A DNA stretch of 64,000 nucleotides from Treponema sp. (GCA_009782555.1 WRIV01000001.1:1-64000); one strand, 5' to 3'; shown: positions 7,853-19,321, counted from the first letter of the stretch. Made by a program: numbers and translations. Notes: generated from the letters alone by a model not told the origin.

Positions 7853-8710
7853 ATGGCCCATTGCGTGGTGAGCGAAGCCGAAGCGATTCTGGACAAAGAA
7901 TTCCCAGTGTTGGATAAGGGATTCATCCGGCTTCTGGATTACCTGGGGGGAGATGAGCGGGTAGTTCAATCCGCCCGAGTCTCCTATGGGGAAGGAACCA
8001 AAACATACCGGGAAGATGCAGCCCTTATCGACTACCTGCTGCGGAATGGACATACCAGTCCCTTTGAACAGGTAGTGCTGACCTTCCATGTAAAGCTGCC
8101 CATATTTGTGGCTCGTCAGTGGATACGGCACCGGACCGCCCGGCTTAACGAAATTTCGGGCCGCTACTCTGTTCTAAAGGATGATTTTTATGTTCCTGCG
8201 CCGGAGGACATGGCCCTCCAAAGTGTCGACAACAAACAGGGCCGATCCGAAACAGCCCTGGAAAGCGGAGAAGCCAGGGTAATCCGTTCCAGCCTAGAAG
8301 AGTCCCAGAAAAAGGCCTACGATGAATATACCCGCCTTGTGGAGACGGGGCTTGCCCGGGAACTGGCCCGAATCAACCTGCCCCTTTCGTTATACACCGA
8401 GTGGTACTGGCAGATAGATCTGCATAACTTATTTCACTTTCTGAACCTCCGCCTCGATCCCCATGCCCAAAAAGAAATACGGCTCTATGCGGAAGTTTTG
8501 TTTGACATAACCAAAAAAGTCGCTCCCCGGTGCTGCGTTTCTTTTGAAGAACATATAAAGGAAGGAGTGCGTTTCTCTCGCAGTGAATTTACGGAACTCC
8601 AGCGCCGGTTAACAGTAGAAGGAGGAGGAAAAGGCAAAAATCATACAGAATTGTCCGGTAAAGCGCTTGAACGGTTTGAAGAGAAATTAGGTAAGGGGAA
8701 ACAAATATGA
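7853..8710 (+). CDS. thyX: FAD-dependent thymidylate synthase
   Basis: A 285-residue ThyX, the flavin-dependent enzyme that methylates dUMP to dTMP using methylene-tetrahydrofolate and reduced FAD. The family signature RHRxxxxNExSxRY is at about residues 92-105 (RHRTARLNEISGRY), the flavin/dUMP site. Length is somewhat above the usual 220-260 because of an added C-terminal tail rich in Lys and Glu. Use of ThyX instead of ThyA is common in spirochaetes. Its stop overlaps the next start by 4 bp (ATGA), so the nucleotidyltransferase at 8707 is translationally coupled. There is no ribosome binding site, and a -10 element lies six bases before the start. Confidence 0.93.
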   Translation: MAHCVVSEAEAILDKEFPVLDKGFIRLLDYLGGDERVVQSARVSYGEGTKTYREDAALIDYLLRNGHTSPFEQVVLTFHVKLPIFVARQWIRHRTARLNEISGRYSVLKDDFYVPAPEDMALQSVDNKQGRSETALESGEARVIRSSLEESQKKAYDEYTRLVETGLARELARINLPLSLYTEWYWQIDLHNLFHFLNLRLDPHAQKEIRLYAEVLFDITKKVAPRCCVSFEEHIKEGVRFSRSEFTELQRRLTVEGGGKGKNHTELSGKALERFEEKLGKGKQI

Positions 8711-9615
8711 AGCCCATTATTGTTGTGCTGGCCGCAGGGATGGGAAGCCGCTATGGCGGGCTGAAACAGATGGACAAAATCGGAAAGAACGGTGAAGTGC
8801 TGCTGGACTATTCGGTGTTTGACGCAAAACGGGCCGGATTTGGAAAAGCTGTGTTTATTGTCCGCCGCGATATAGAATCGGATTTCAGGAAATTTGTACT
8901 TTGCCGGATTGACGGGAATTTCCCCTGCGAATTGGCCTTTCAGGAAATGGACAGCCTGATCCCCCCCGATGCCCTTAGCAAATCGAAGGAAGCAAACCGG
9001 AGCAAACCCTGGGGAACAGCCCATGCATTGCTCTGCGCCCGGAACCTGATTGATGCGCCTTTTACAGTAATCAACGCGGATGATTTCTACGGCCGCGAAG
9101 CTTTTAATGCCATGGGATCCTTCCTTGCCGGCGGGCCAAACCAAGGCGCCATCGTTCCCTACCATCTGGAAAACACCCTAAGCCCCAAGGGAACGGTAAC
9201 CCGGGGAGTTTGCGAAATAAACAACGGCTGTCTTGCCTCAGTGGAGGAACTAACCGCCATTACCCGGGAAAGGGATGGCAAAATTTACAATACCGGCCCC
9301 GATGGCGCCAAACGCTGCCTTCCTGACGCGGCGCCTGTATCAATGAATTTTTGGGGGTTTCCTCCCGCTGTTTTTAATGATCTACAGCGTTATTTTGATG
9401 ATTTCCTCGCTGTATCCGCAGGACAGCCCAAAGCGGAATGCTATCTTCCCATGGCGGCGAACTGGCTCATTAAAAATGGCCTGTTAAGCATACGGTCGCT
9501 GGAAACGGACTCCCCTTGGTTTGGCGTTACCTACAAGGAAGATCGGGAAACGGCAATAAACCGGATAGCCGAGTTTACTACAGCTGGGGTGTACCCGGAG
9601 ACTCTTTGGAACTAA
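8707..9615 (+). CDS. sugar-phosphate-type nucleotidyltransferase
   Basis: A 302-residue NTP-transferase fold protein. The N-terminal glycine-rich nucleotide loop is visible (LAAGMGSRYGG, residues 8-18), followed by a Lys of the KQM type and a DD pair in INADDFYG (about residue 125) that would hold the metal. Such enzymes move NMP onto a sugar or alcohol phosphate. The substrate here is not clear and I do not name one. It overlaps thyX by 4 bp in an ATGA arrangement, so the two are co-translated, although no shared pathway is obvious. A short hairpin (9616-9629) follows the stop before the convergent DciA gene. Confidence 0.78.
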   Translation: MKPIIVVLAAGMGSRYGGLKQMDKIGKNGEVLLDYSVFDAKRAGFGKAVFIVRRDIESDFRKFVLCRIDGNFPCELAFQEMDSLIPPDALSKSKEANRSKPWGTAHALLCARNLIDAPFTVINADDFYGREAFNAMGSFLAGGPNQGAIVPYHLENTLSPKGTVTRGVCEINNGCLASVEELTAITRERDGKIYNTGPDGAKRCLPDAAPVSMNFWGFPPAVFNDLQRYFDDFLAVSAGQPKAECYLPMAANWLIKNGLLSIRSLETDSPWFGVTYKEDRETAINRIAEFTTAGVYPETLWN

Positions 9616-9654
9616 CGGCATCCATGCCGGTCTTAGAGCGGCTTCCGTGGCAGC

Positions 9655-9960
9655 TTAAGGACGGCTTAAACGAAAGGAAATTCCTGTCAGTGTAATTTCC
9701 GGAAAACGCCGCCGGGCTTCATCAAGCAGTTCCCGCTGTTTGGTTTGCAGCAGTTGAACCCAGCCCGGATGATCCGCTTCCACCAGCAATATAGATTTTT
9801 CCAGTTCCGCAATTCGTGAATGGGACACCCCCTGGGAAAGATTGCAGCTTCCCAGTAAATCCGACCAGGATGAAGGGGAAAATAATTTCCCCATTTTCTC
9901 TGCCTTTTTCAGAGTATCTTTGTCTAAAAAAGCGGTCAGAATTTCCCCTGCTTTCTTCAT
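9655..9960 (-). CDS. dciA: DUF721/DciA-like replicative helicase loader
   Basis: A 101-residue protein with the DUF721 pattern: an N-terminal helical part and a C-terminal segment around EADHPGWVQLLQ, the conserved part of the family. In bacteria lacking DnaC/DnaI, DciA helps load DnaB at the origin. Its place directly after recF, 31 bp downstream and in the same operon as dnaN and dnaA, matches many genomes where the DUF721 gene follows recF. It is short but within the family range. The symbol rests on family and position rather than on catalytic motifs. Confidence 0.78.
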   Translation of the reverse strand: MKKAGEILTAFLDKDTLKKAEKMGKLFSPSSWSDLLGSCNLSQGVSHSRIAELEKSILLVEADHPGWVQLLQTKQRELLDEARRRFPEITLTGISFRLSRP

Positions 9961-9991
9961 GCCTAAAATAATTTCCTTACACTCGCGCAGC

Positions 9992-11104
9992 TTAAAAGCC
10001 TGTATTACCTATTACCCCGTTCCGGACATAATATATCATCGTCGTTGAATTAATGTAGCTTTTGTAAGGTTCCTCCGGCAAAAAGGTAAAAAATGCCTGT
10101 TCATAACCGGGCAGGACCGAAAGAAAACGGCGGCGTTTTTCTCCGTCCAATTCCAACAGCACATCGTCCAACAGTAATATCGGTGTTTTTCCGGTCTGCC
10201 CGGAAAAACACCGGGCCTGGGCCGTCCGGAGCAGCAGCGCCAAAAGACGCCGCTGACCGGTAGATGCGTTCCCGGAAAATTCTCCCGCCGGGTCCCGCAA
10301 AAAAAGATACCGATCACGGTGGGGCCCGGAAAGGGTTATTCCCTGGGCCAGATCAGCAGCCCTGCGTTCAACCAGGCGGTTAATCACCGCCATTTTATCA
10401 TGGGCCAGTTTCCATGACGGATCATAGCTCACACGGATCCCCGCTATGCCGGATACTTCTTCGTATAGGGGACTAAAGACGGCAGAAAACCGTTCCGCTG
10501 CGGTGATCCTTTTTTCCATAAGCCGTACCCCATACTCCGCCAGCTGAGGCTCAAGGGCATCAAGAAGTTCCGCCGGTTTGCGGTAATCCGATCCGGCGAA
10601 GCTGCCGGTCTTTGCTTCTTTAAGAACCGCATTGCGGGTTTTAAGAACATGACGGTATTTGCGAAGGTCATCCAGATAAACCGGATCGTAAAGACTTTGG
10701 GTTTGATCAAAAAACCACCGGCGTCTTTCCTGGCTGCCGGAAACAAATTCCATATCTTCATGGCAAAAAGCGACGGTAGGAATTGTTTCCAGAAGATCCT
10801 TGCGGTCAGGAATTTTTTTTCCATCCAGCAGTATGGTCTTTTTGGATTTTTCAACTTTTACCGTTATTTGTCCCGGAATATCTAACTCCGCCAAGGCGGA
10901 AAAGCTTTCCTCCCCGCTGCGAGCCAAATCGCTATCCTTGATCCCCCGAAAGGACGAGGCATAGGAGCAAAAATACAGGGCCTCCAGAAAATTGGTTTTT
11001 CCCTGACCGTTCTCTCCTACCAAAAAAACATCTTTTGCAGAGGTGTTAATTCCGGCATCGGCAAGATTACGAAACGAAGCGGTCCGCAGGGAAAGAAAGG
11101 CCAT
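9992..11104 (-). CDS. recF: DNA replication and repair ATPase RecF
   Basis: A 370-residue SMC-like ATPase that binds gapped DNA and, with RecO/RecR, loads RecA. Walker A is near residue 30 (GENGQGKTN), the ABC-type signature lies in the TLSGPHRDR segment, and Walker B is in LLLDDVLLELD near residue 315. Length is normal (about 360-370). It sits 16 bp after dnaN and before DciA on the minus strand, in the classical dnaA-dnaN-recF order. Confidence 0.95.
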   Translation of the reverse strand: MAFLSLRTASFRNLADAGINTSAKDVFLVGENGQGKTNFLEALYFCSYASSFRGIKDSDLARSGEESFSALAELDIPGQITVKVEKSKKTILLDGKKIPDRKDLLETIPTVAFCHEDMEFVSGSQERRRWFFDQTQSLYDPVYLDDLRKYRHVLKTRNAVLKEAKTGSFAGSDYRKPAELLDALEPQLAEYGVRLMEKRITAAERFSAVFSPLYEEVSGIAGIRVSYDPSWKLAHDKMAVINRLVERRAADLAQGITLSGPHRDRYLFLRDPAGEFSGNASTGQRRLLALLLRTAQARCFSGQTGKTPILLLDDVLLELDGEKRRRFLSVLPGYEQAFFTFLPEEPYKSYINSTTMIYYVRNGVIGNTGF

Positions 11105-11120
11105 AACCGCTGTTCATTGT

Positions 11121-12242
11121 TTAATCAAGCTGCATGGGCATGACGATATGGAAATAGTCATTTTCCGGAACCGGTTTAATAGTAATAGCCCTGGCGGATT
11201 CGGTAAAATGAACACTGATTTCATCTTCTGTCATAACCTTAAATGGTTCTTCAATATACCGGTAATTCAGAGCTATGGATATTTCCTCTCCATCATACTT
11301 GCAGGGAATTTCTTCTTTGGCACTGCCAATATCTCCTTCATCACCCTGATCCTCTCTGCTGGAAGATATAGTCATAATCCCCGGAGTAAGGACCATGTAT
11401 ATCCGGTGGGATTTTTGTTCCACCAGCAATGAAACCCTCTTAAGAGCTTCCAGAGTTTCCAGTCTGTTTATAGTAAAGGAATACTCCTGGTTTTCTGGTA
11501 TAACCCTTTGGTAGTTAGGAAACTGCCCCTCTATTAAAATCGAGGAAATCTTGTAGGACCCAAATTGAACATAAATTATTCTGTCCGTTATGGAAATGCC
11601 CAATAGCCCCTCTTCACCCGCTCTTCTTAAGAGTATATTAAGTATTTTAGGGGGGATTATAACCCCGGCAAAATCATCTATCTTTTTATTAAGGTCTTTT
11701 TTAACATAGGACAGACGTCTTCCATCGGTGGCCACCATAAAAATAGAATTATCTTCCTTTTTAAAAAATACTCCATTCATAAAATACCGGGTTTCGTCAT
11801 CGGATACCGCAAAAACCGTTTGAAGCACCATATTCTTAAAATTCTTAACAGGAACCTCAAAAAATCTTTCTTTATCAAAGGATGGAAATTCAGGATATTT
11901 TTCAGAGGCAATACACCTAAGATTAAATTTTATCCTTTTTGTTAAAGGCTTAATAACAATAAAATTGTCCTTTTGTTCAAACTCAAGATCTCCTTCGGGA
12001 ATGTTGTTAAGGATCCCTAAAAACTTTTCCCCAAAAACCGTAGTAGAACCCTCTTCTTTTACCTCTACAGGTACAATGGTTTCAAAATTCACTTTCATAT
12101 CAGTGGATTTTATAACAAGACCATTATTTTTCGCTTCGAGATATATGTTAGACAGAATGGAAATAACATTTTTAGAAGAAATTATTTCCTGGGCAATAGA
12201 AATTTCCTTAAGCAAAACGACCCGGTCACATGTAAACTTCAT
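11121..12242 (-). CDS. dnaN: DNA polymerase III beta sliding clamp
   Basis: A 373-residue beta clamp with the expected length and three-domain arrangement. It begins MKFTCDRVVL and ends with the typical VMPMQL-type C-terminus. It encircles DNA and tethers polymerase III and many repair factors. A GGGGG tract lies about 7 bases before the ATG, and a TATAAT element is at 12325-12330 on the minus strand in the intergenic region, so dnaN probably has its own promoter besides read-through from dnaA. The 16-bp gap to recF implies co-transcription. Confidence 0.96.
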   Translation of the reverse strand: MKFTCDRVVLLKEISIAQEIISSKNVISILSNIYLEAKNNGLVIKSTDMKVNFETIVPVEVKEEGSTTVFGEKFLGILNNIPEGDLEFEQKDNFIVIKPLTKRIKFNLRCIASEKYPEFPSFDKERFFEVPVKNFKNMVLQTVFAVSDDETRYFMNGVFFKKEDNSIFMVATDGRRLSYVKKDLNKKIDDFAGVIIPPKILNILLRRAGEEGLLGISITDRIIYVQFGSYKISSILIEGQFPNYQRVIPENQEYSFTINRLETLEALKRVSLLVEQKSHRIYMVLTPGIMTISSSREDQGDEGDIGSAKEEIPCKYDGEEISIALNYRYIEEPFKVMTEDEISVHFTESARAITIKPVPENDYFHIVMPMQLD

Positions 12243-12451
12243 TCACAACCCCCAATACTATATTTATATATAATAGTATTCGTAGTAATAGGGTACCATA
12301 AAAAGTGGAAAACCCTATTAAATCATTATACTATATAAAATTAAATATTTAACAATGGTCTTATAACAAGCTCCTGTTTTTGCACTAATCAACATTATTT
12401 TGGCTTATCCACAGGGTTTTAGCAAGTTTTTCATAAGGATAGTAACATTTT
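12243..12451. other. oriC: dnaA-dnaN intergenic region, probable part of oriC
   Basis: A strongly AT-rich 209-bp gap. A perfect consensus DnaA box TTATCCACA lies at 12405-12413. A 9-bp inverted repeat (12286-12294 with 12312-12320, TAATAGGGT/ACCCTATTA) sits in the dnaN leader, and a minus-strand TATAAT (12325-12330) could serve dnaN. In other spirochaetes the origin maps next to dnaA, which supports an oriC call. Only one perfect box is visible here, with further boxes upstream of dnaA, so a bipartite origin around dnaA is possible. Confidence 0.6.
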
Positions 12452-13840
12452 TCATGATTTTGCACTATAGTCCTTTATGTCTCTGATAAGGCTTTGAATG
12501 GTAGAATCCACAGCAGGATCGGTCCGTATAAGGTCTTCTATTTTTTGGCATGAGTGCATGACTGTGGTATGATCTCTTCCCCCAAATTCCTGGCCTATTT
12601 CGGTGGTGGTATATTCGGTAATTTCCCTGCATATATACATGGCTATTTGCCGGGGGTAGACGATACTTTGAGTCCTTTTTTTACCCTTTAACTCGTTAGA
12701 ACTAAGGTGGAATTTATCCGCCGTTACCCGTTGAATTATCTCAATGGAAATATTTGACTGTCTTGGAGAAGCAAAGACATCTTTTAGCCGCTGCTGGGCT
12801 ATTTCCAGGGTAACGGGTTTTCCCACCAGTTTGGCATAGGCCGTGAGGGTGTTAAGGGCGCTTTCCAGGTCCCGAATATTGGTGGAGATGTTCTTGCTGA
12901 CCAGGTCAATCACATCGTCGGGGATGCTTATCCCCGATGCATGGGCCTTTTTTTTAAGGATAGCGCAGCGGGTTTCATAGTTAGGCGGCTGGAGATCCAC
13001 ATTCAGGCCCCGGCCTACCCGGCTTCGAAGCCTCTCGCTAAAGTCTTTTAGGTCAGAGACGGGCCTGTCGCAGGTAAAAACCATCTGTTTATTGGCATCG
13101 TAGAGAGCATTAAAGGTATAAAACAGCTCTTCCTGGGTACCGTCCTTTTTTTGAAGAAAGTGAATGTCATCAATTAAGAGGATATCCGCGTGGCGATATT
13201 TGTTTTTGAACGCCGCTTTGGCCCTATCTGTATCCTGAATGGAAGAGATAAACTCGTTGGTAAAGGTCTCGGCGGTTATGTAAATAACCTTGCTGTCCGA
13301 ATTGGCATGAACATAGCTGCCAATGGCCTGCATCAGGTGGGTTTTTCCCAGCCCAACGCCGCCATAAATAAGAAAGGGATTGTAAGCTGTACCGGGATTG
13401 CGGGCTATGGCCTGGGCGGCATTGGCGGCAAAACTATTGTTTTCCCCCACCACATAGGTGTCGAAGGAGTATTCATTTCGCAGTTGGGTGTGTTTTTCCT
13501 TTGTTCGAGCCGGTTTTGCCGGCTCCTTGGCGGGTACATTTTGATTTTCGGGCTGGGTTTCCTGATCTGCCTGGAGAACCTCGTTTTTTGACACAATTAC
13601 CAGGTTTAGGTTAACCCGTTTGCCAATAAGGTTCTCGATTTTCCCTTCGATGTAGCTCTGATAGCGGCTTTTTACCTGATCATGGTAAAAAAGGGAGGGA
13701 ACGGCGATGGTAAATTCCTTTTCATCCGCCTTTTGGAACTCCAAATTAAACCAGGTTTGAAATTCTTGTTCGTCTATTTCCGACCGGATTTGATTCAGAG
13801 TTTCGTTCCAAATAATGGTATAGTCGCTTATTTCAGTCAT
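12452..13840 (-). CDS. dnaA: chromosomal replication initiator DnaA
   Basis: A 462-residue initiator ATPase. Domain I covers about residues 1-85 and a Lys/Pro/Glu-rich linker follows. The AAA+ domain has Walker A GGVGLGKTH near residue 162 and Walker B LLIDDIHFL. Domain IV carries the DnaA-box-binding signature GGRDHTTVMHS near the C-terminus. The frame can open at 13870, but MTEISDY at 13840 is the conserved type of N-terminus. The start is preceded not by a ribosome binding site but by a promoter overlapping a DnaA box, which indicates autoregulation and a very short leader. It is the first gene of the dnaA-dnaN-recF-DciA block. Confidence 0.97.
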   Translation of the reverse strand: MTEISDYTIIWNETLNQIRSEIDEQEFQTWFNLEFQKADEKEFTIAVPSLFYHDQVKSRYQSYIEGKIENLIGKRVNLNLVIVSKNEVLQADQETQPENQNVPAKEPAKPARTKEKHTQLRNEYSFDTYVVGENNSFAANAAQAIARNPGTAYNPFLIYGGVGLGKTHLMQAIGSYVHANSDSKVIYITAETFTNEFISSIQDTDRAKAAFKNKYRHADILLIDDIHFLQKKDGTQEELFYTFNALYDANKQMVFTCDRPVSDLKDFSERLRSRVGRGLNVDLQPPNYETRCAILKKKAHASGISIPDDVIDLVSKNISTNIRDLESALNTLTAYAKLVGKPVTLEIAQQRLKDVFASPRQSNISIEIIQRVTADKFHLSSNELKGKKRTQSIVYPRQIAMYICREITEYTTTEIGQEFGGRDHTTVMHSCQKIEDLIRTDPAVDSTIQSLIRDIKDYSAKS

Positions 13841-13879
13841 TGGAAAGTGTATTATCCACAATAATATCACAATTGAAAA
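13841..13879 (-). promoter_or_regulatory. dnaA promoter overlapped by a perfect DnaA box
   Basis: The plus-strand sequence TTATCCACA at 13852-13860 is a consensus DnaA box. Read on the minus strand, its GATAA overlaps a -10-like GATAAT (13851-13856) that ends 10 bases before the dnaA ATG. A TTTTCA -35-like element lies 17 bases further up. DnaA binding here should block its own promoter. Confidence 0.6.
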
Positions 13880-14106
13880 TAGAAAAAAGGTATTTGCCCT
13901 CTTTTTTTTGCATTTTTATTCCTTAATGAATGATTAGTGAACCACTGGTAATTCATTATAATATAAAGAATTACCAGTTTTCAAATGGGTATTTATATAT
14001 GCCGCTGTATTGCAGTTGGTTCATTTTGACGCAAACTAAGGGTAATTCGCTGTTTTTCCACAAATTTTCCACAAAAGAACACGGTTTTATCCTTACTTAT
14101 TGGTGT
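13880..14106. other. AT-rich region upstream of dnaA with weak DnaA-box-like repeats
   Basis: There is no gene in this 227-bp stretch between dnaA and the convergent-side 3' end of the acyl-CoA synthetase gene. Two copies of TTTTCCACA (14054-14062 and 14065-14073), each one base off the DnaA-box consensus, lie 11 bases apart. Together with the perfect box at 13852-13860 they may form the upstream half of the origin. Confidence 0.45.
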
Positions 14107-15756
14107 CTAGGTAGCTAGACCCAGCTCTTCCACCTTTTTTAGCCCCTGTTCCCGCAGGAGATATTTTTGTATTTTTCCGCTGGAGGTAAGGGGGAACTCT
14201 TTCACAAAAAATACATATTTTGGGATTTTATAGCGGCTGATCTGGCCCCGGCAATAATCGCGGACATCTTCTTCGTTCATGGCGGTATCCGGGCGGGGTA
14301 TGATAAAGGCGCCGACTTCTTCGCCGTACCTTTTGCTGGAGATGCCCACTATTTGTACATCTTTGACGCCGGGCATGGTGTACAGGAAGTCTTCGATTTC
14401 CTTGGGGTACACATTCTCGCCGCCCCGGATGATCATATCCTTGATCCGCCCCGTAACCATAAAATTGCCGTCTTTGTCTTTGATTCCGAGATCGCCGGAA
14501 TGGAGCCAGCCTTCTTTGTCGATGCATTGATCGGTGGCTTCGGGCATTTTGTAGTAACCTTTCATGATATTGTAACCCCGGCAGCAAAATTCACCATGTT
14601 CGCCGTCAGGACATTCCTCGCCTGTATCGGGGTTACGGATTGTTACTTCCACGCCGGGCAGGGATCGGCCCACGGTTCCTACTTTTACTTCAATGCTGTC
14701 ATCAAAGCGGGTCTGGGTCATTACCGGCGAAGACTCTGTCAGGCCGTAGCATATGGTTACTTCCTTCATGTACATCAGGTCGATGACCTGACGCATGGTT
14801 TCGATGGGGCAGGGTGAACCCGCCATAATACCGGTGCGCAGGGTGGAAAGATCGAACATCTTAAACATGGGGTGATTAAGCTCGGCAATAAACATGGTGG
14901 GTACGCCGTAAAGGGCGGTGCATTTTTCCTTTTGAATTGTTGCCAGTACCAGCAGGGGATCGAACCATTCAATAATGGCCGCGGCGGATCCGTGGGTAAG
15001 GATCGCCATCATTCCCAGGACCAGGCCAAAGCAGTGAAAGAGCGGCGCCGGCAGACAAACTATGTCCCTTTCGCTTAAACGCTGATTATCCCCTATTCCC
15101 AGGCCATTGTTAAGGATGTTCCGGTGGGTCAGCATGACACCCTTGGGAAAGCCTGTGGTGCCGCTGGTGTACTGCATATTCACTGCATCGTTGCGGTCCA
15201 GGGAAGCCTCGATTTTTCTGTATTCCGTATCGCCGCTGTGCTGTCCCAGAAGGAGCAATTCGTTAAAAGAGTACATACCCCGGTGTTTTTGCTGGCCCAC
15301 ATACACTATGTGTTTAAGAAAGGGGAATTTTTCTGAATTAAGATGACCCCGCTGGGAGGTTTTAAGTTCCGGTATCAGCTCGTTGACCATGGAAATATAG
15401 TCCGAATCCCGCCAGCCGTCGATAATGCAGAGGCAGATCATGTCCGATTGTTTTATGACATAGTCCAACTCGTGAATTTTGTAGCCCGTATTGACGGTAA
15501 TGGCCACAATGCCCAGGCGGGCGCAGGCAAAGAGAATCGTGTTCCAGTCCGGGACATTGGTGGCCCAGATTCCCACATGGTCTCCTTTCTTAAGTCCCAT
15601 ACCCAGAAAGCCCTTGGCAAGATCATCTACCCGCTTGTCAAATTCACCGTAGGTAAAACGGAGATTCCGGTCTGCGTAGATTAAAAAATCGCTATCCGGA
15701 TTAGCCTGGGCCTTTTCCCGTAAAACTTCGCCCAGAGTTTTTTCTATGTACTCCAT
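14107..15756 (-). CDS. AMP-dependent fatty acyl-CoA synthetase
   Basis: A 549-residue ANL-superfamily adenylating enzyme. The P-loop-like motif [11 protein letters not shown] is near residue 200, the adenylate-binding YGLTESSP near 345, the hinge region [16 protein letters not shown] near 435, and the C-terminal catalytic Lys lies in the SSGKIQK segment. It resembles medium/long-chain acyl-CoA synthetases (ACSF2/FadD-like) and should activate a carboxylic acid with ATP and CoA. The chain length cannot be read from sequence. It follows the XRE-cupin regulator gene by 12 bp on the same strand, so the regulator probably senses a related metabolite. Confidence 0.88.
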   Translation of the reverse strand: MEYIEKTLGEVLREKAQANPDSDFLIYADRNLRFTYGEFDKRVDDLAKGFLGMGLKKGDHVGIWATNVPDWNTILFACARLGIVAITVNTGYKIHELDYVIKQSDMICLCIIDGWRDSDYISMVNELIPELKTSQRGHLNSEKFPFLKHIVYVGQQKHRGMYSFNELLLLGQHSGDTEYRKIEASLDRNDAVNMQYTSGTTGFPKGVMLTHRNILNNGLGIGDNQRLSERDIVCLPAPLFHCFGLVLGMMAILTHGSAAAIIEWFDPLLVLATIQKEKCTALYGVPTMFIAELNHPMFKMFDLSTLRTGIMAGSPCPIETMRQVIDLMYMKEVTICYGLTESSPVMTQTRFDDSIEVKVGTVGRSLPGVEVTIRNPDTGEECPDGEHGEFCCRGYNIMKGYYKMPEATDQCIDKEGWLHSGDLGIKDKDGNFMVTGRIKDMIIRGGENVYPKEIEDFLYTMPGVKDVQIVGISSKRYGEEVGAFIIPRPDTAMNEEDVRDYCRGQISRYKIPKYVFFVKEFPLTSSGKIQKYLLREQGLKKVEELGLAT

Positions 15757-15768
15757 GAAAATGATTCC

Positions 15769-16347
15769 TTACACCGGCGTATAAATAACAGCAAGAATTT
15801 TAACCGGATTGGAGTCCGCGGACAGTACCCGGTGGGGAATAATGGAATCGTAATAAACCGAATCCCCGGCCTTAAGGATGTCTTTAACGGCACCATATTC
15901 CAGCGAAAGATTCCCCTCCAGCACATAAATAAATTCTTCGCCCTCGTGGGTGGATTTTTCCTGCTGTGCATCGCTTTCGATATCTACGATGAAGGGTTCC
16001 ATGTGGCGGCTGTTTTTGTCCGCCGCCAGGGCCTTAAAACTTAAACCTTGATGGTCTTTAGCGGCGGCTTCATCGGGTAATCCGGTTACAAAGCGGGCCG
16101 AAGCGGCGGCTTCTCCTGCTCTGCTGATAACCGGCCCCAGTTCCTCGTGATCATCCAAAAGAGTTCCCAGCCGGACCCCCAGGGCCCTGGCAATTTTAAT
16201 AAGCGGGGCCAGGTCGGGGATGTGTCCTTCGGCCTCGATTTTTTCGATCAGTTCTACTGAAATACCGCTCCGTTCGGCCAGGGTTTCCCTGCTGATGGAA
16301 TAGGTTTTACGTAATTCGGCAATGTGTTCGCCCGGTGAATTAGCCAT
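15769..16347 (-). CDS. XRE-family regulator with C-terminal cupin sensor
   Basis: A 192-residue transcription factor. Residues 8-62 form an XRE helix-turn-helix (RETLAERSGIS as the turn). Residues 115-190 form a cupin barrel with the conserved EEFIYVLEG strand and the PHRV metal-ligand-like turn. HTH-cupin proteins generally sense small metabolites and control the adjacent gene. Here the downstream gene is an acyl-CoA synthetase 12 bp away in the same operon. A TTGCCT-N18-TAAACT element ends six bases before the ATG and no Shine-Dalgarno is seen, another leaderless candidate. It is divergent from gyrB. Confidence 0.85.
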   Translation of the reverse strand: MANSPGEHIAELRKTYSISRETLAERSGISVELIEKIEAEGHIPDLAPLIKIARALGVRLGTLLDDHEELGPVISRAGEAAASARFVTGLPDEAAAKDHQGLSFKALAADKNSRHMEPFIVDIESDAQQEKSTHEGEEFIYVLEGNLSLEYGAVKDILKAGDSVYYDSIIPHRVLSADSNPVKILAVIYTPV

Positions 16348-16353
16348 AAAGAC

Positions 16354-18506
<2,153 letters not shown>

Positions 18507-18589
18507 GGATACGTTACGCTGTTGGATAATTAAGAGGTAGAAAACCAGTCTATTTAGGCAAGCTGACATTTATTGTATTTATTCTTTGG

Positions 18590-18952
18590 GTTACAAGCCG
18601 CTTTGTTCATGAAGCCGGAGGATATCCAATAGTAAATCATCCATGGTTTCGCTTGTTGTCCGTTTTAAAAGGCTTTTTTTGCCTTGATAAGCTCCGCCGT
18701 CCTCCGTAACACCTGATTTTCGGCTTTCTGATGGTCAAGTTTTCCGGTTTTTTCGGGAGTCAGCAGCTCGTATGCTTCCATATTTAGCGCTTTGGCAATA
18801 TTGGTTAATGTTTTATCGCTTACCCATGTCCTACATAGCTCAATATCAACCATGTGAGACACAGAAATCTCTGCAGAAGCAGCTAGGCTCGCTTGAGTAA
18901 TATGTAGTGCAGATCGGGCATTTTTAATGTTCTGGGAAAGAATTTTTCGCAA
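18590..18952 (-). CDS. XRE-family regulator, apparent -1 frameshift at an A7 run
   Basis: The zero-frame product is 95 residues (18952-18665), with an XRE helix-turn-helix over residues 5-60 and a charged helical tail. The zero frame stops just after a run of seven A on the coding strand (18674-18680). A -1 shift at this A AAA AAA G run gives a continuous 28-residue extension rich in Leu and Asp, ending with TAA at 18590-18592, which reads like a natural C-terminus. This may be programmed frameshifting, transcriptional slippage, a recent mutation or a sequencing error. The start is TTG at 18952 because no ATG is available; AAGGGA lies just upstream. The target genes are unknown. Confidence 0.65.
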
Positions 18953-19013
18953 ATCCCTTAATTCCTTCGCATATATAATGATAGGGTATTAACACAAGTA
19001 AAAATATTACGAT

Positions 19014-19232
19014 ATGAGGTTTATCTTTGTCATCAAATACTAAGTATTTGTCCCTTGTTTTAACGAAGAAGCTGTCATTCCATTATTTTATATGGAAGCT
19101 ATTAAAACATGTGCGTTAATAAACAAACAATTCGAACTAATTTTTGTTGATGATGGTTCAAAAGACAATAGTTTACTTATTTTGCAACAACTTGTAGAGC
19201 AGGATAGCAGCGTTCATTACATTTCTTTATAA
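19014..19232 (+). pseudogene. family-2 glycosyltransferase remnant
   Basis: This frame encodes a clear N-terminal segment of a GT2 (dolichol-phosphate-mannose-synthase-like) transferase: VFVPCFNEE, then the nucleotide-binding FVDDGSKDNS and a YISL end. A stop at 19041 interrupts it after the ATG at 19014, and another stop at 19230 ends it where intact proteins would continue into the catalytic domain. Only about 60 of the usual 300 or more residues remain. It is a dead fragment, probably left by the rearrangement that also truncated the adjacent aldo/keto reductase. Confidence 0.75.
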
Positions 19233-19321
19233 ATTTCCAGGGTAATTCCGTCAGTCATTTTTTCCTCCGTCAGAAACAGTTTTAGCACCGAAGGAATGGA
19301 ATTTGTTGGAATATGCCATAA
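19233..19321. other. junction between two gene remnants
   Basis: This 89-bp spacer sits between the GT2 remnant and the truncated reductase. On the minus strand a frame stays open through it and ends at TAA 19217-19219, with a GGAGG followed by AAAAA and an ATG at 19258. That could be the remnant of a third gene, but it is too short to identify. I see nothing else in it. Confidence 0.35.

Noticed and set aside
9616-9629. Short hairpin after the nucleotidyltransferase gene as a strong terminator
   Set aside because: Six base pairs with a 2-base loop and no T run; too weak to list separately.
13190-13591. 133-codon plus-strand frame inside dnaA
   Set aside because: It lies wholly within the AAA+ coding region of dnaA on the other strand; the composition explains it.
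18671-18685. AAGGC-T7-GCCTT as a terminator between gyrB and the XRE gene
   Set aside because: It lies inside the XRE coding region, and the loop is the homopolymer rather than a tail after the stem.
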